A stretch of 64,000 nucleotides of DNA from Rhizobium sp. Pop5 (GTDB lineage Bacteria > Pseudomonadota > Alphaproteobacteria > Rhizobiales > Rhizobiaceae). Made by a program: the position numbers and the translations under genes. The number at the start of each line of letters is the position of its first letter. Position 1 is the stretch's first letter. Under the pieces are notes generated by a model, which ran no database searches, was not told where the DNA came from, and was given only the letters and a program-made list of their open reading frames with translations. The stretch spans positions 434,001-498,000 of the forward strand of contig NZ_CP099401.1 of the NCBI RefSeq assembly GCF_024721175.1, read 5' to 3'. Below are positions 53,234 to 61,810 of the stretch, piece after piece.

Positions 53234-54247
53234 ATGCTGAATAGATTGACGAAGCTGGCGCTGGGACTGGCGCCGCCCATTGCGCTCTTGGCGAGCCCAG
53301 CAATGGCCGAAATCCGTGAACACAGCCTCAAATTCGCCGCCGCCAACAACAAGGGCCATCCACAGGTCATGGGCATGGAAAAGTTCGCCGAGCTGGTGAA
53401 GGAAAAGAGCGGCGGCAAGATCGAGGTCAAGCTGTTTCCGGGCGGCGTGCTCGGCGGCGATGTCCAGACGGTATCGGCCCTGCAGGGCGGCGTCATCGAG
53501 ATGACGGTGCTCAACGCCGGCATTCTCTCGAGCAACATCAAACAGTTCGGCGCCGTCGACCTGCCGTTCCTCTTTAATAGCGGCGAAGAAGCCGACAAGA
53601 TCATGGACGGCGCCTTCGGCACTGGCCTGATGAAGCTGCTGCCCGACACCGGGCTCGTCGGTCTCGCCTATTGGGAACTCGGCTTCCGCAACCTCACAAA
53701 CAACCGCCATGCCGTCACCAAGCTCGAGGATATCAAGGGCCTGAAGATCCGCACGATCCAGTCGCCGATCCCGATCGAGCTCTTCAACAGTCTCGGTGCC
53801 AATGCGGTGCCCCTGCCCTATACGGAACTCTATACGGCGCTTGAGACCGGCACCGTCGACGGCCAGGAGAACCCGGCCGCCAACATCGTCAACGCCAAGT
53901 TCTACGAAGTGCAGAAGTACATGACGGTCACCCGTCACCAGTACAATCCGCAGATCGTGCTTATCAGCAAGAAGTTCTGGGACGGATTGAACGATGAAGA
54001 GAAAGCGATCTTCCAGTCCGCCGCGACGGAAGCCCGCGACTATCAGCGCAAGGTTTCCAGGGAGCAGGACGCCAAGGCGATGGGGGAAATCAAGAAGACC
54101 GGCATGGAAGTGGCCGAACTCAGCCCGGAAGAAACACAGAAGCTGCGCGACGCCGTCAAGCCGCTGATCGACAAGTTTGCGGCGCAGATCGGCGCCGATA
54201 CGGTCACGCAGCTCTTCAAGGAACTCGACGCGGTTCGCGGCAAGTAA
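53234..54247 (+). CDS. TRAP transporter substrate-binding protein (DctP type)
   Basis: Periplasmic protein of 337 residues. Signal peptide with core LALGLAPPIALLA, cut after AMA before EIREHSLKF. The mature protein has the DctP layout, including GLKIRTIQSPIPIELFNSLG, where the Arg usually clamps the ligand carboxylate, and NAVPLPYTELYTALETGTVDGQENP. The ligand is probably shikimate, quinate or a related acid, given the next two genes. The ATG follows GGGAGGAA. Confidence 0.9.
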   Translation: MLNRLTKLALGLAPPIALLASPAMAEIREHSLKFAAANNKGHPQVMGMEKFAELVKEKSGGKIEVKLFPGGVLGGDVQTVSALQGGVIEMTVLNAGILSSNIKQFGAVDLPFLFNSGEEADKIMDGAFGTGLMKLLPDTGLVGLAYWELGFRNLTNNRHAVTKLEDIKGLKIRTIQSPIPIELFNSLGANAVPLPYTELYTALETGTVDGQENPAANIVNAKFYEVQKYMTVTRHQYNPQIVLISKKFWDGLNDEEKAIFQSAATEARDYQRKVSREQDAKAMGEIKKTGMEVAELSPEETQKLRDAVKPLIDKFAAQIGADTVTQLFKELDAVRGK

Positions 54248-54310
54248 GCGGATCGGGGCCCGCGGTGACCCTGCGGGCCTTTCCATCACGAGAGAAATGG
54301 GAATTGGCGC

Positions 54311-55171
54311 ATGGCCGAGACACTCCTGAAACCGTTGAAGGCGGGGCTGATCGGCTCCGGCATCCAAGCCTCGCTGACGCCTGCCATGCATATGAAAGAG
54401 GGTACCGCGCAGGGGCTGGACTACGTCTACGAACTGATCGATCTCGCCAAGCTGGAGACATCGCCGGCCGATCTTCCGGCACTTCTCGAAGATGCAGAAA
54501 AACGCGGCCTTGCGGGCCTCAACATCACCCATCCCTGCAAGCAGATCGTCATCCCGTTGCTGGACGATCTATCACCCGAAGCCCGGGCGCTCGGCGCCGT
54601 CAATACCGTGGTGCTGAAGGATAACAGGCGCTTCGGCCACAATACCGACTGGTGGGGTTTTGCCGAGAGTTTCCGGCGCGGGCTGCCGCAAGCCGATCTT
54701 TCCTCGGCCGTGCAACTCGGAGCCGGCGGAGCGGGTGTCGCGACCGCCTATGCGATCCTGACGCTCGGCCTGAAGAGCCTGACGGTCTTCGATCGCGAGC
54801 ATCAGCGCGCTGTCGATCTGGCAGAAACGATGTCCGCGCTCGTTCCCGATGCGTCGATCACCGCCGGCAGTGACCTTGAAGCCGCAATGAAGACGGCGTC
54901 CGGGCTGATCCACGCGACGCCGACCGGCATGGCCAAATATCCCGGCACGCCGCTTCCGCCCGACCTTCTGCAAGAGCGGCATTGGGTCGCCGAGATCGTC
55001 TACTTCCCCTTGGAGACCGAGCTATTGCGGCAGGCAAGGCAGCGCGGCTGCCGGACGCTTGATGGCGGCGGCATGGCGGTGTTCCAGGCGGTCGGCGCCT
55101 TTCGCCTGATCACCGGTAGGGAACCTGATGCGGGCCGCATGCTTGCTCACTTCAAGACCATGACGACTTAA
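54311..55171 (+). CDS. shikimate/quinate dehydrogenase
   Basis: A 286-residue AroE-family dehydrogenase. The catalytic Lys is in NITHPCKQIVIPL (about 75-87) and the catalytic Asp in GHNTDWWGF (about 113-121). The NAD(P)-binding motif is QLGAGGAGVATAYA (about 136-149). In this operon it is probably catabolic, oxidising shikimate to 3-dehydroshikimate, not biosynthetic. It lies between the TRAP binding protein and dehydroshikimate dehydratase. Confidence 0.87.
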   Translation: MAETLLKPLKAGLIGSGIQASLTPAMHMKEGTAQGLDYVYELIDLAKLETSPADLPALLEDAEKRGLAGLNITHPCKQIVIPLLDDLSPEARALGAVNTVVLKDNRRFGHNTDWWGFAESFRRGLPQADLSSAVQLGAGGAGVATAYAILTLGLKSLTVFDREHQRAVDLAETMSALVPDASITAGSDLEAAMKTASGLIHATPTGMAKYPGTPLPPDLLQERHWVAEIVYFPLETELLRQARQRGCRTLDGGGMAVFQAVGAFRLITGREPDAGRMLAHFKTMTT

Positions 55172-55193
55172 CGCTATTGCAAGGACCACTTCG

Positions 55194-57083
55194 ATGAAGA
55201 CATCGATTGCGACCGTTTCGCTGAGCGGCGATCTGCGCGACAAGCTGGAGGCGATCGCCAAGGCCGGTTTCGACGGGGTGGAGATTTTCGAGAACGATTT
55301 CCTGATCTTCGACGAGAGCCCGAAGGAGGTCGGCCGGATGGTGCGCGATCTCGGCATGGAGATCACGCTCTTTCAGCCGTTTCGCGATTTCGAAGGTATG
55401 CCCGAGCCGCTGCGCGGACGCACTTTCGATCGGGCAGAGCGCAAATTTGATCTCATGCAGGAGATGGGCACGGATCTCGTGCTCGTCTGCTCGAATGTTT
55501 CGCCGGCTGCCCTCGGTGGCCTTGACCGCGCGGCAGCGGATTTTCATGAACTCGGCGAGCGCGCCGCCAAACGCGGGCTGCGCGTCGGTTATGAGGCGCT
55601 CGCCTGGGGCCGCCACATTCACGACCATCGCGACGCCTGGGAGATTGTCCGGCGAGCCGATCATCCCAATATCGGCCTGATCCTCGACAGCTTTCATACG
55701 CTGTCGCGCAAGATCGACGTCAATTCGATCCGGTCTATCCCGAAGGAGAAAATCTTCATCATCCAGCTTGCTGATGCGCCGTTGATCGACATGGACCTGC
55801 TCTACTGGAGCCGGCACTTCCGCAACATGCCTGGTGAAGGCGACCTGCCGGTGCTCGACTTCATGAAGGCTGTGGCCGCAACCGGCTATGACGGCTATCT
55901 TTCGCTGGAGATCTTCAACGACCAGTTCCGCGGCGGTTCGCCAAACGCGATTGCCGTCGACGGTCGACGCTCGCTGATCTATCTCGGAGACCAGGTGAAG
56001 CGGCAGCAGCCGGAGAGCGCGCTGCCGGTGCCCGCCATGCCGCCGCGCGCTGCCGTCGAGGGCATAGCCTTCATCGAGTTCACCGCCGATGAAGACGAGG
56101 CGCCGGAACTCGAGGCCCTGTTTGCAAGCCTCGGTTTTCGCAAGGCTGCCAAGCACAAGACCAAGCGCGTCACGGTCTTCCGCCAGGGCGCCATCAATCT
56201 CGTCGTCAACACGGAGCAGAAAGGCTTTGCCAGTGCCTCTTACGCCGTCCATGGCACTTCGGCCTATGCCGCCGGGCTGATGGTCGACGATGCCGAGGCA
56301 GCCCTGCAGCGCGCGACGGCGCTCGGCGCCGAACGGTTCGCGCAATCGCTCGACGCCGGCGAGATCGAAATGCCGGCGGTGCGCGGCGTCGGCGGCGGCG
56401 TCCTTTATTTCCTCGACCGCAAGACCGATCTTGGCCGCATCTGGGAGATCGAATTCGATGCGATCGAGGACGATGCCGCTCCGCAGCCGGCTGGGCTGCA
56501 ATCGATCGACCATATGGCGCAGACGATGAAATACGAGGAGCTGCTGACCTGGCTCCTGTTTTACACCTCGCTCGTCGAAGCTGAGAAGACGCCGATGGTC
56601 GATATCGTCGATCCCTCCGGCATCGTCCGCAGCCAGGTCGTGGAAAATCGAGAAGGATCTCTGCGCATCACCTTGAACGGCGCGGAAAATCGCAACACGC
56701 TGGCCGGCCGCTTCATCGCCGAAACCTTCGGCTCCGGCATCCAGCATCTCGCCTTCAGGACCGACGACATATTCGCGACCGCCGCGGCCCTTGCCGCAAA
56801 CGGCTTCGTCTCGCTTGCGATTTCGCCAAACTATTATGACGATCTCGAAGCCCGCTTCGGCCTCGACGCCGAATTTGCCGATCGCCTCAAGGCCAACAAT
56901 ATCCTCTATGATCGCGACGATTCCGGCGAGTATCTCCAGCTCTATAGCCCAACCTATGGCGAGGGACTGTTCTTCGAGGTCGTCGAGCGGCGCGGTTATC
57001 GGGGTTATGGCGCAGCAAACGCCATCTTCAGGATCGCAGCGCTGAGGAAACATCTGAGGCCGACGGGCCTGCCCCGCGCCTGA
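55194..57083 (+). CDS. 3-dehydroshikimate dehydratase fused to a HPPD-like domain (QsuB/QuiC type)
   Basis: A 629-residue two-domain enzyme. The N-terminal barrel (about 1-270) has MKTSIATVSLSGDLRDKLEAIA and the metal-site strands YEALAWGRHIHDH, LILDSFHT, IIQLADAP and LSLEIFND, as in AsbF/QsuB-type dehydratases. The C-terminal half (about 285-629) has the two-fold pattern of 4-hydroxyphenylpyruvate dioxygenase, including IDHMAQTMKYEELLTW and IQHLAFRTDDIF. This fusion is known from QsuB, which makes protocatechuate from 3-dehydroshikimate. It ends the shikimate operon. Confidence 0.87.
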   Translation: MKTSIATVSLSGDLRDKLEAIAKAGFDGVEIFENDFLIFDESPKEVGRMVRDLGMEITLFQPFRDFEGMPEPLRGRTFDRAERKFDLMQEMGTDLVLVCSNVSPAALGGLDRAAADFHELGERAAKRGLRVGYEALAWGRHIHDHRDAWEIVRRADHPNIGLILDSFHTLSRKIDVNSIRSIPKEKIFIIQLADAPLIDMDLLYWSRHFRNMPGEGDLPVLDFMKAVAATGYDGYLSLEIFNDQFRGGSPNAIAVDGRRSLIYLGDQVKRQQPESALPVPAMPPRAAVEGIAFIEFTADEDEAPELEALFASLGFRKAAKHKTKRVTVFRQGAINLVVNTEQKGFASASYAVHGTSAYAAGLMVDDAEAALQRATALGAERFAQSLDAGEIEMPAVRGVGGGVLYFLDRKTDLGRIWEIEFDAIEDDAAPQPAGLQSIDHMAQTMKYEELLTWLLFYTSLVEAEKTPMVDIVDPSGIVRSQVVENREGSLRITLNGAENRNTLAGRFIAETFGSGIQHLAFRTDDIFATAAALAANGFVSLAISPNYYDDLEARFGLDAEFADRLKANNILYDRDDSGEYLQLYSPTYGEGLFFEVVERRGYRGYGAANAIFRIAALRKHLRPTGLPRA

Positions 57084-57092
57084 GGCGCCATA

Positions 57093-58127
57093 TCAGGCGG
57101 AGGTCCGCAGCATCAGTTCGGCATTGAGAAGGATGCGGCCTGCCGGCGCGGCAGGCCCCTCGCTCTCGCCGAGCCTGTCGAGCAGCAGCTCGATCGCCAG
57201 CCGGCCGATCTCGTTATAGTTCTGCGCAACCGTCGTGATCGGGGGGCAGGCATAGCGGGAGAGAGGATGGTCGTCATGTCCGGCGACACGCAGATCATAA
57301 TTGGCGCCGTGGCCGACCTTCAGGCCCTGCTGATAGGCGGCTGCAATGACGCCGAAGGCGACGCGATCATTGGCGCAGAGCACGGTGCGCGTCGGGAAGC
57401 CCTGCCCCGACGTCAGGATACGGGTCGCTTCCTCGAAGCCGAAGCGCTCGAAATCCCAGCTCTTGCTATCTGTAAGCTCGACAATCTCGGGCACCACCCG
57501 GAACTGCTCCATCGCCTCGAGATAGGCCGTCTGGCGCGTCAAGGCGTTGGTGTTGACATGCGGCATGCCGAAATAGCAGGGCGGTTCGCCCGAACGGCAG
57601 AGATAGTCGACGATCAGGTTGAAGCTCTGGCGATTGTTGGTGCCGACGAAGGAGGATGTATCGTCGAGCGGCGAGTCCACATAGATGAGCGGTACGCTGC
57701 GGCCAAGCTCATCGAGCGTGGCGTGGTGGGATTCCACGCCGAGCGGCGCGATGATCGCGCCGGCGACATTCATCGATTTCAAGGTCTTGATCGCCCGGTC
57801 TTCCATTTCCGCCTTGCCGTCCGACGACAGCACGAAGGCGAGGAAGCCTGTCTCGTTGGCGATCATTTCGATGCGGCGGGTAAGCGCCATGTAGAAGGGG
57901 TCGGTGGAATTGGGAATGATGACGCCGAGAATATTGCTGCGCCGGCGGTTGAGATTGACGGCGAATATGTTCGGTCGGAATCCTGACTTCTTCAGGGCCT
58001 GCTCGATCGCCTCCCGCGTCTTCTGGCGCACCGACATCGGATCGCTGAAATATTTCGATACCGTGGGACGCGACAGGCCGACGAACTCCGAAAAGTCCTC
58101 CATGGTTTTGATCGTCTTGCCCACCAT
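57093..58127 (-). CDS. LacI family transcriptional regulator
   Basis: A 344-residue repressor with the helix-turn-helix DFSEFVGLSRPTVSKYFSDP and the hinge SGFRPNIFAVNLNRRRSNILG. The sensor half has VIIPNSTDPFYMALTRRIEM. I start at the ATG with AGGAGA before it; a GTG five codons upstream is also open. It is the last gene of the minus-strand polyol run and probably controls it. It converges on the shikimate operon with nine bases between stops. Confidence 0.9.
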   Translation of the reverse strand: MVGKTIKTMEDFSEFVGLSRPTVSKYFSDPMSVRQKTREAIEQALKKSGFRPNIFAVNLNRRRSNILGVIIPNSTDPFYMALTRRIEMIANETGFLAFVLSSDGKAEMEDRAIKTLKSMNVAGAIIAPLGVESHHATLDELGRSVPLIYVDSPLDDTSSFVGTNNRQSFNLIVDYLCRSGEPPCYFGMPHVNTNALTRQTAYLEAMEQFRVVPEIVELTDSKSWDFERFGFEEATRILTSGQGFPTRTVLCANDRVAFGVIAAAYQQGLKVGHGANYDLRVAGHDDHPLSRYACPPITTVAQNYNEIGRLAIELLLDRLGESEGPAAPAGRILLNAELMLRTSA

Positions 58128-58225
58128 CTGATCTCCTGACACGGCGTCTCTGACGGCTTTCTAGATGACTCATTGCCCAACGAAAAGCGCTCTGTCGTTC
58201 GGCGTCGATGACGATGAGGATCGAT

Positions 58226-59236
58226 CTAGTCGACGGAGAACTGCACTTTCATCGTTGCCGGATCGGCGGACTTCTTGGTGATGAAGGGAAGCACCTCGTC
58301 GAGCGGCAGGCGATGCGAAACCAGTTGCGCCATCGCGCCTTCGTCCCGTTCGAGGATGGCCAGTGCCTCGGGAATGTTGCGGTTTAGCGAATGAGAGCCG
58401 GCAAAACGGATCTGGCGCCGGAAGATCTCGAAGGGCGCGATGGAAATGCGCTGATCGGGGGCGCAGACGCCGAAGGCGAGAACCGTGCCGCCGTCGTTGA
58501 CGAAGTCGATCATGCCTTCGACGACGCGGGCGATGCCGGTTGCATCGGCGACGAAATCGAAAGCCCGGCGACGATCCGCAAGCGCCGCCGATCCCGAGAC
58601 GGCCGTCTCAAGCCCCAGCTTTTCGGCGAAGGCAAGACGCCCCTCATTGATGTCGGCGACCGTCACCGACGAGACCCCTTCGGCTTTCAGGGAAAGCGCG
58701 AGCAGCAGCCCGATCGGCCCGGCGCCGAAGACCAGTGCGTTTTCCGTTCCCGTCGGACCTGTCCGCAATCCGGCGCTGCTAAGGCCATTCAAGACGCAGG
58801 CGAGCGGCTCGGCGAGTGCGGCGAGGTTGAAGTCGAGATCGCCGATCTCATAGAGATGACAGGTCCTGACGAGACTGTATTCGGCGAAACCGCCATTTTC
58901 CGTTACGCCGTAGGCCTTCAGATCGCGGCAAAGATTGGTCAGCCCCTTGCGGCAGGCCCGGCATTCTCCGCAGGGAAGATTGGGATCGACGACGACCCTG
59001 GCGCCGATGGCAAGGCTGGAGACGTCGCCGGCGACCGCCTCGATCACGCCGGCATATTCATGGCAGGGCACCAGCGGGAAGCGGCCCTCGCCGTAACGGC
59101 CGTGCAGGACGTCGATATCGGTATGGCAAAGGCCGGCCGCGCGCACGCGCACCAGCGCATGGCCGGGCCTGAGTTCGGGCACGGGCAGCGCTTTGGTCAC
59201 CGCGACGCCTTTTTCGGTATAGCAGATGGCTTCCAT
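58226..59236 (-). CDS. zinc-dependent polyol dehydrogenase (medium-chain)
   Basis: A 336-residue medium-chain dehydrogenase. The catalytic zinc ligands are in GLCHTDIDVLHG and VPCHEYAGVI; the structural zinc is the four-Cys loop CGECRACRKGLTNLC (about 90-104). The NAD-binding stretch is ALVFGAGPIGLLLAL (about 165-179). Similar genes in Agrobacterium polyol loci oxidise altritol or galactitol to tagatose. I chose the ATG with AGGAG eight bases upstream; an earlier ATG seven codons upstream lacks a site. Between SmoS-like and LacI genes. Confidence 0.87.
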   Translation of the reverse strand: MEAICYTEKGVAVTKALPVPELRPGHALVRVRAAGLCHTDIDVLHGRYGEGRFPLVPCHEYAGVIEAVAGDVSSLAIGARVVVDPNLPCGECRACRKGLTNLCRDLKAYGVTENGGFAEYSLVRTCHLYEIGDLDFNLAALAEPLACVLNGLSSAGLRTGPTGTENALVFGAGPIGLLLALSLKAEGVSSVTVADINEGRLAFAEKLGLETAVSGSAALADRRRAFDFVADATGIARVVEGMIDFVNDGGTVLAFGVCAPDQRISIAPFEIFRRQIRFAGSHSLNRNIPEALAILERDEGAMAQLVSHRLPLDEVLPFITKKSADPATMKVQFSVD

Positions 59237-59270
59237 CTCCCGAGCTCCTGGCTTCATGTTGCGGCCGCGA

Positions 59271-60041
59271 TCAGCTCATCCAGTTGCCGCCGTCGACATT
59301 ATAGGTCTGGGCAAGAATATAGTCGCTGTCGGCGGATGCGAGGAAGACGGCAAGGCCCTTGATGTCGTCAGGCGTCGCGAAACGGCCGATCGGAACGGAT
59401 TTGGCGACTGCCGCCTTCTTCTCGCCAGGCTTCAGCCCTTCCCATTTGGCAAAATGGGCGTCCACAACATCCCAATGCTCGCCGTCGACAACGCCGGGCG
59501 CGATCGCGTTGACGTTGATGCCGTACTTGACGAGGGCGAGCGCCGCCGATTGCGTCGCCGAGATGATGGCCGCTTTGGAGGCGCAGTAGAGCAGCACAAG
59601 TGCCTCGCCGCGACGGCCCGCCTGGCTTGCCATATTGATGATCTTGCCGCCCCTGCTCCGCTTGATCATCACTTTGGAGACGGCCTTCATCATGAAGAGC
59701 GGCCCTTTCAGGTTGATGGAGAAGATGCGGTCGTAACTTTCCTCGGTGATCTCGTTGACAGGCGCCATGTCGAAGATGGCGGCATTGTTGATAAGGATGT
59801 CGATGCCGCCGAACTCTTGGTCAACCGCCGCTACCAGAGTATCGATGGCCGAGAGATCGGTGACATCGAGCTTCATCGCCTTTGCGGCGGGGCCGATTGC
59901 GGCAACCGACTTCATCGCCCGATCGATGTCGATATCGGCAATGACGACCTGCGCGCCTTCCCTGGCGAAGGCTTCGGCAAAGCCGAGGCCGATACCGCGC
60001 GCGCCGCCGGTGATCAGGGCGACTTTGTCTTTCAATCTCAT
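59271..60041 (-). CDS. smoS: sorbitol/galactitol dehydrogenase (short-chain, SmoS type)
   Basis: A 256-residue short-chain dehydrogenase. The cofactor motif is ALITGGARGIGLGF, the catalytic Ser and Tyr/Lys are in NMASQAGRRGEALVLLYCASK, and the end QTYNVDGGNWMS matches the SmoS sorbitol dehydrogenase of Rhodobacter and Sinorhizobium. It oxidises sorbitol to fructose or galactitol to tagatose with NAD. GGAGA precedes the ATG. In related bacteria it follows smoEFGK; here only smoE precedes it. Confidence 0.88.
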   Translation of the reverse strand: MRLKDKVALITGGARGIGLGFAEAFAREGAQVVIADIDIDRAMKSVAAIGPAAKAMKLDVTDLSAIDTLVAAVDQEFGGIDILINNAAIFDMAPVNEITEESYDRIFSINLKGPLFMMKAVSKVMIKRSRGGKIINMASQAGRRGEALVLLYCASKAAIISATQSAALALVKYGINVNAIAPGVVDGEHWDVVDAHFAKWEGLKPGEKKAAVAKSVPIGRFATPDDIKGLAVFLASADSDYILAQTYNVDGGNWMS

Positions 60042-60104
60042 GTCGTTCTCCAATTCAGCCGGCAAGGAGCCGGAAATGATAAAGAATGGCGGTCGCCCAG
60101 ACCA

Positions 60105-60165
60105 GAAGGTTCCGGCAGCTTCACTGCCGGAACCTTCCTGGGAGGAACTCGCGGAAAACCGCGAG
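60105..60165 (-). promoter_or_regulatory. tandem hairpins between smoE and smoS
   Basis: Stem 1 is 14 bp and perfect (GAAGGTTCCGGCAG at 60105-60118 with CTGCCGGAACCTTC at 60124-60137). Stem 2 is 7 bp and perfect (CTCGCGG at 60148-60154, loop AAAA, CCGCGAG at 60159-60165). Neither has a T run. They would sit in the message just after the binding-protein gene. Confidence 0.6.
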
Positions 60166-60175
60166 GAGAGGTGCC

Positions 60176-61488
60176 CTACTTCGGATAACCTGCGCGCTTC
60201 ATGTCGCGCTCGACCTGCTTTTGGGCGCTGTCGAGAGCCGCAGCGACCGTTTGCTGGCCTGATAAGGCGGCGGCGATCTGCTGGCCGACGAGCGTGCCGA
60301 TACCCTGGAACTCAGGAATGGCGACGAATTGGACGCCGGTATAGGGAACGGGGTCCTTGGTCGGTTTTGACGGGTCGGCCGAAAGGATCGCCTTCAGCAC
60401 GGTATCGGCAAATGGAGCGGCCTTCTGATATTCCGGCAGAGCATAGGTCGACTTGCGCGTGCCGGGCGGCACGGCCACCCAGCCCTCAGTCTCGCCGACC
60501 TTCTTGACGTAGTCTTTTGACGTGGCCCATTTCAGGAAGGACTTGGCGGCGTCGAGCTTTTCGACGTGGCCGGTATTGCCAGGTTCCAGGACCAGGACCA
60601 GCTCGATCCGTTTGCCGTGACGGCGATGGGAGCGCGGGTGAAGGCGATCTTGTCGGCAACCTTGCTCTGCTTCGGGTCATAGACCCGGCCGGCGGCCGAG
60701 GTCGCATCGATCCACATCGCGCAGTGGCCGGTCGAAAACAGCGCCTGGTTTTCGTTGAAGCCGTTGGCAGTCACGCCGGGCGGACCGTATTTGGTCATCA
60801 GCTCGACATAGTCGGTAATCGCCTTCTTCCAGGGCTCGGAATTGATCTGAGGCTTCCAGTCCATGTCGAACCAGCGTCCGCCATAGGCGTTGATCATGGT
60901 TCCGAGGAACGCCATGTTCTCGCCCCAGCCCGGTTTGCCGCGCAGGCATAGACCATATTGTTCCTTCGACTTGTCGGTCAGCTTGGCAGCATATTGCTTG
61001 ATCTGGTCGTAGGTCGGTTCGTCGGGCATCTTGATGCCCGCCGCATCGAAGAGATCCTTGCGGTAGAGCGTGAACGAGCTTTCGGTATAGAAGGGCACCG
61101 CATAGAGCTTGCCGTCAACAGTCAGGCCGGTCTTGATCGGGGCGAGCAGGTCGTCATAGTCATAATCGGCGCCGAGATCGCCGACGGGGGCCAGCCAGCC
61201 CTGCTTGCCCCAGATCGGCGCTTCATAGCCGCCGACGGTGATGATGTCGTATTGGCCGCTCTTCGTCGCGATGTCGGTGGTGACTTTCTGGCGCAGGACG
61301 TTTTCTTCCAGCACAACCCAGTTCACCTTGTTGCCGGTCTCCTTTTCCCATTCCGGCGACAATTTCTGCATGATGATCATATCGCCATTATTGACGGTGG
61401 CGATCGTCAGCTCCTCCGCGCCCGCCATTACGGCGCCCAGCGCGAGGCAGGCGACGGACGCCGACAGAATGCAAATGATCTTGCTCAT
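60176..61488 (-). pseudogene. smoE: sorbitol/mannitol-type ABC binding protein with a frameshift (smoE-like)
   Basis: Without the lesion this would be a periplasmic sugar-alcohol-binding protein of about 437 residues, the usual length for SmoE. The signal peptide is MSKIICILSASVACLALGAV, cut near AGA before EELTIATV. The frame reads well to WSWNLAIPATSK, then turns into SSTPPSPS and stops. The next frame continues the family: KLDAAKSFLKWATSKDYVKK, then VAVPPGTRKSTYALPEYQK and the normal C-terminus. The shift is one base in the T run at 60558-60561 (an A run in the message). It is either a sequencing error or a real inactivating loss. AGGAGG precedes the ATG. Confidence 0.82.
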
Positions 61489-61516
61489 GGTCTCCGCTCC
61501 TCCTTTACGGATGTTC

Positions 61517-61536
61517 ACGCATAAAATTACATGCGT
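61517..61536. promoter_or_regulatory. perfect inverted repeat near the smoE start (candidate repressor site 1)
   Basis: ACGCAT-N8-ATGCGT with AAAATTAC between the arms. It lies about 30 bases upstream of the smoE ATG. ATAAAATTA from this site recurs at 61685. Confidence 0.5.
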
Positions 61537-61684
61537 AAACTTTTATCCGTCATCATCGATGAGCTTGTCAAGGAGGTTTTGATGGATCATTCAGTCCGTG
61601 ACCTGACGTATTTCACGGCGGCGTGGGCTGAATGGCGAGTTTTGCAGTGCAGTGTGTATCGAATTTTGGCGTTTGCATCGCAAT

Positions 61685-61705
61685 ATAAAATTATCGCGCG
61701 TCAAA
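61685..61705. promoter_or_regulatory. related element (candidate repressor site 2)
   Basis: ATAAAATTA followed by TCGCGCGTCAAA aligns with site 1 (ATAAAATTA then CATGCGTAAA) with one-base gaps. It is about 160 bases from site 1 and about 105 bases upstream of the kinase ATG, so each divergent promoter has one copy. Confidence 0.4.
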
Positions 61706-61810
61706 TTATTCTTGACTGACCGTCGCAGGCAAGTTACGGGCGAACCAAGGCTTTTGGCGAAGCGGGCGGGCTGGTGAGCGCCACCGCTTCCCGCATAAAG
61801 GAGATTGCAG

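Larger units (their letters stand above)
61489..61810. other. divergent intergenic region between smoE and the tagatose-type kinase
   Basis: About 320 bases with no convincing gene. It contains two related operator-like elements, listed separately, and AT-rich patches where the divergent promoters should lie. A short frame beginning MRKLLSVIIDEL near 61531 has no ribosome site and no protein-like continuation. Confidence 0.5.

Noticed and set aside
55152..57053. Minus-strand open frame of about 633 codons opposite the dehydroshikimate dehydratase
   Set aside because: Antisense shadow; the plus-strand protein has two full recognisable domains.
60580..60602. Short tandem repeat giving WSWSW in the smoE-like protein
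   Set aside because: Similar Trp/Ser stretches are normal in this family at this place, so it is not evidence of repeat expansion.
60541..60610. Programmed frameshift instead of a mutation in smoE
   Set aside because: The site lacks a typical slippery heptamer followed by a structure, and related binding proteins are not known to use frameshifting.
61531..61719. Short frame MRKLLSVIIDEL in the divergent promoter region
   Set aside because: No ribosome site, poor codon use and position over the regulatory elements argue against a gene.
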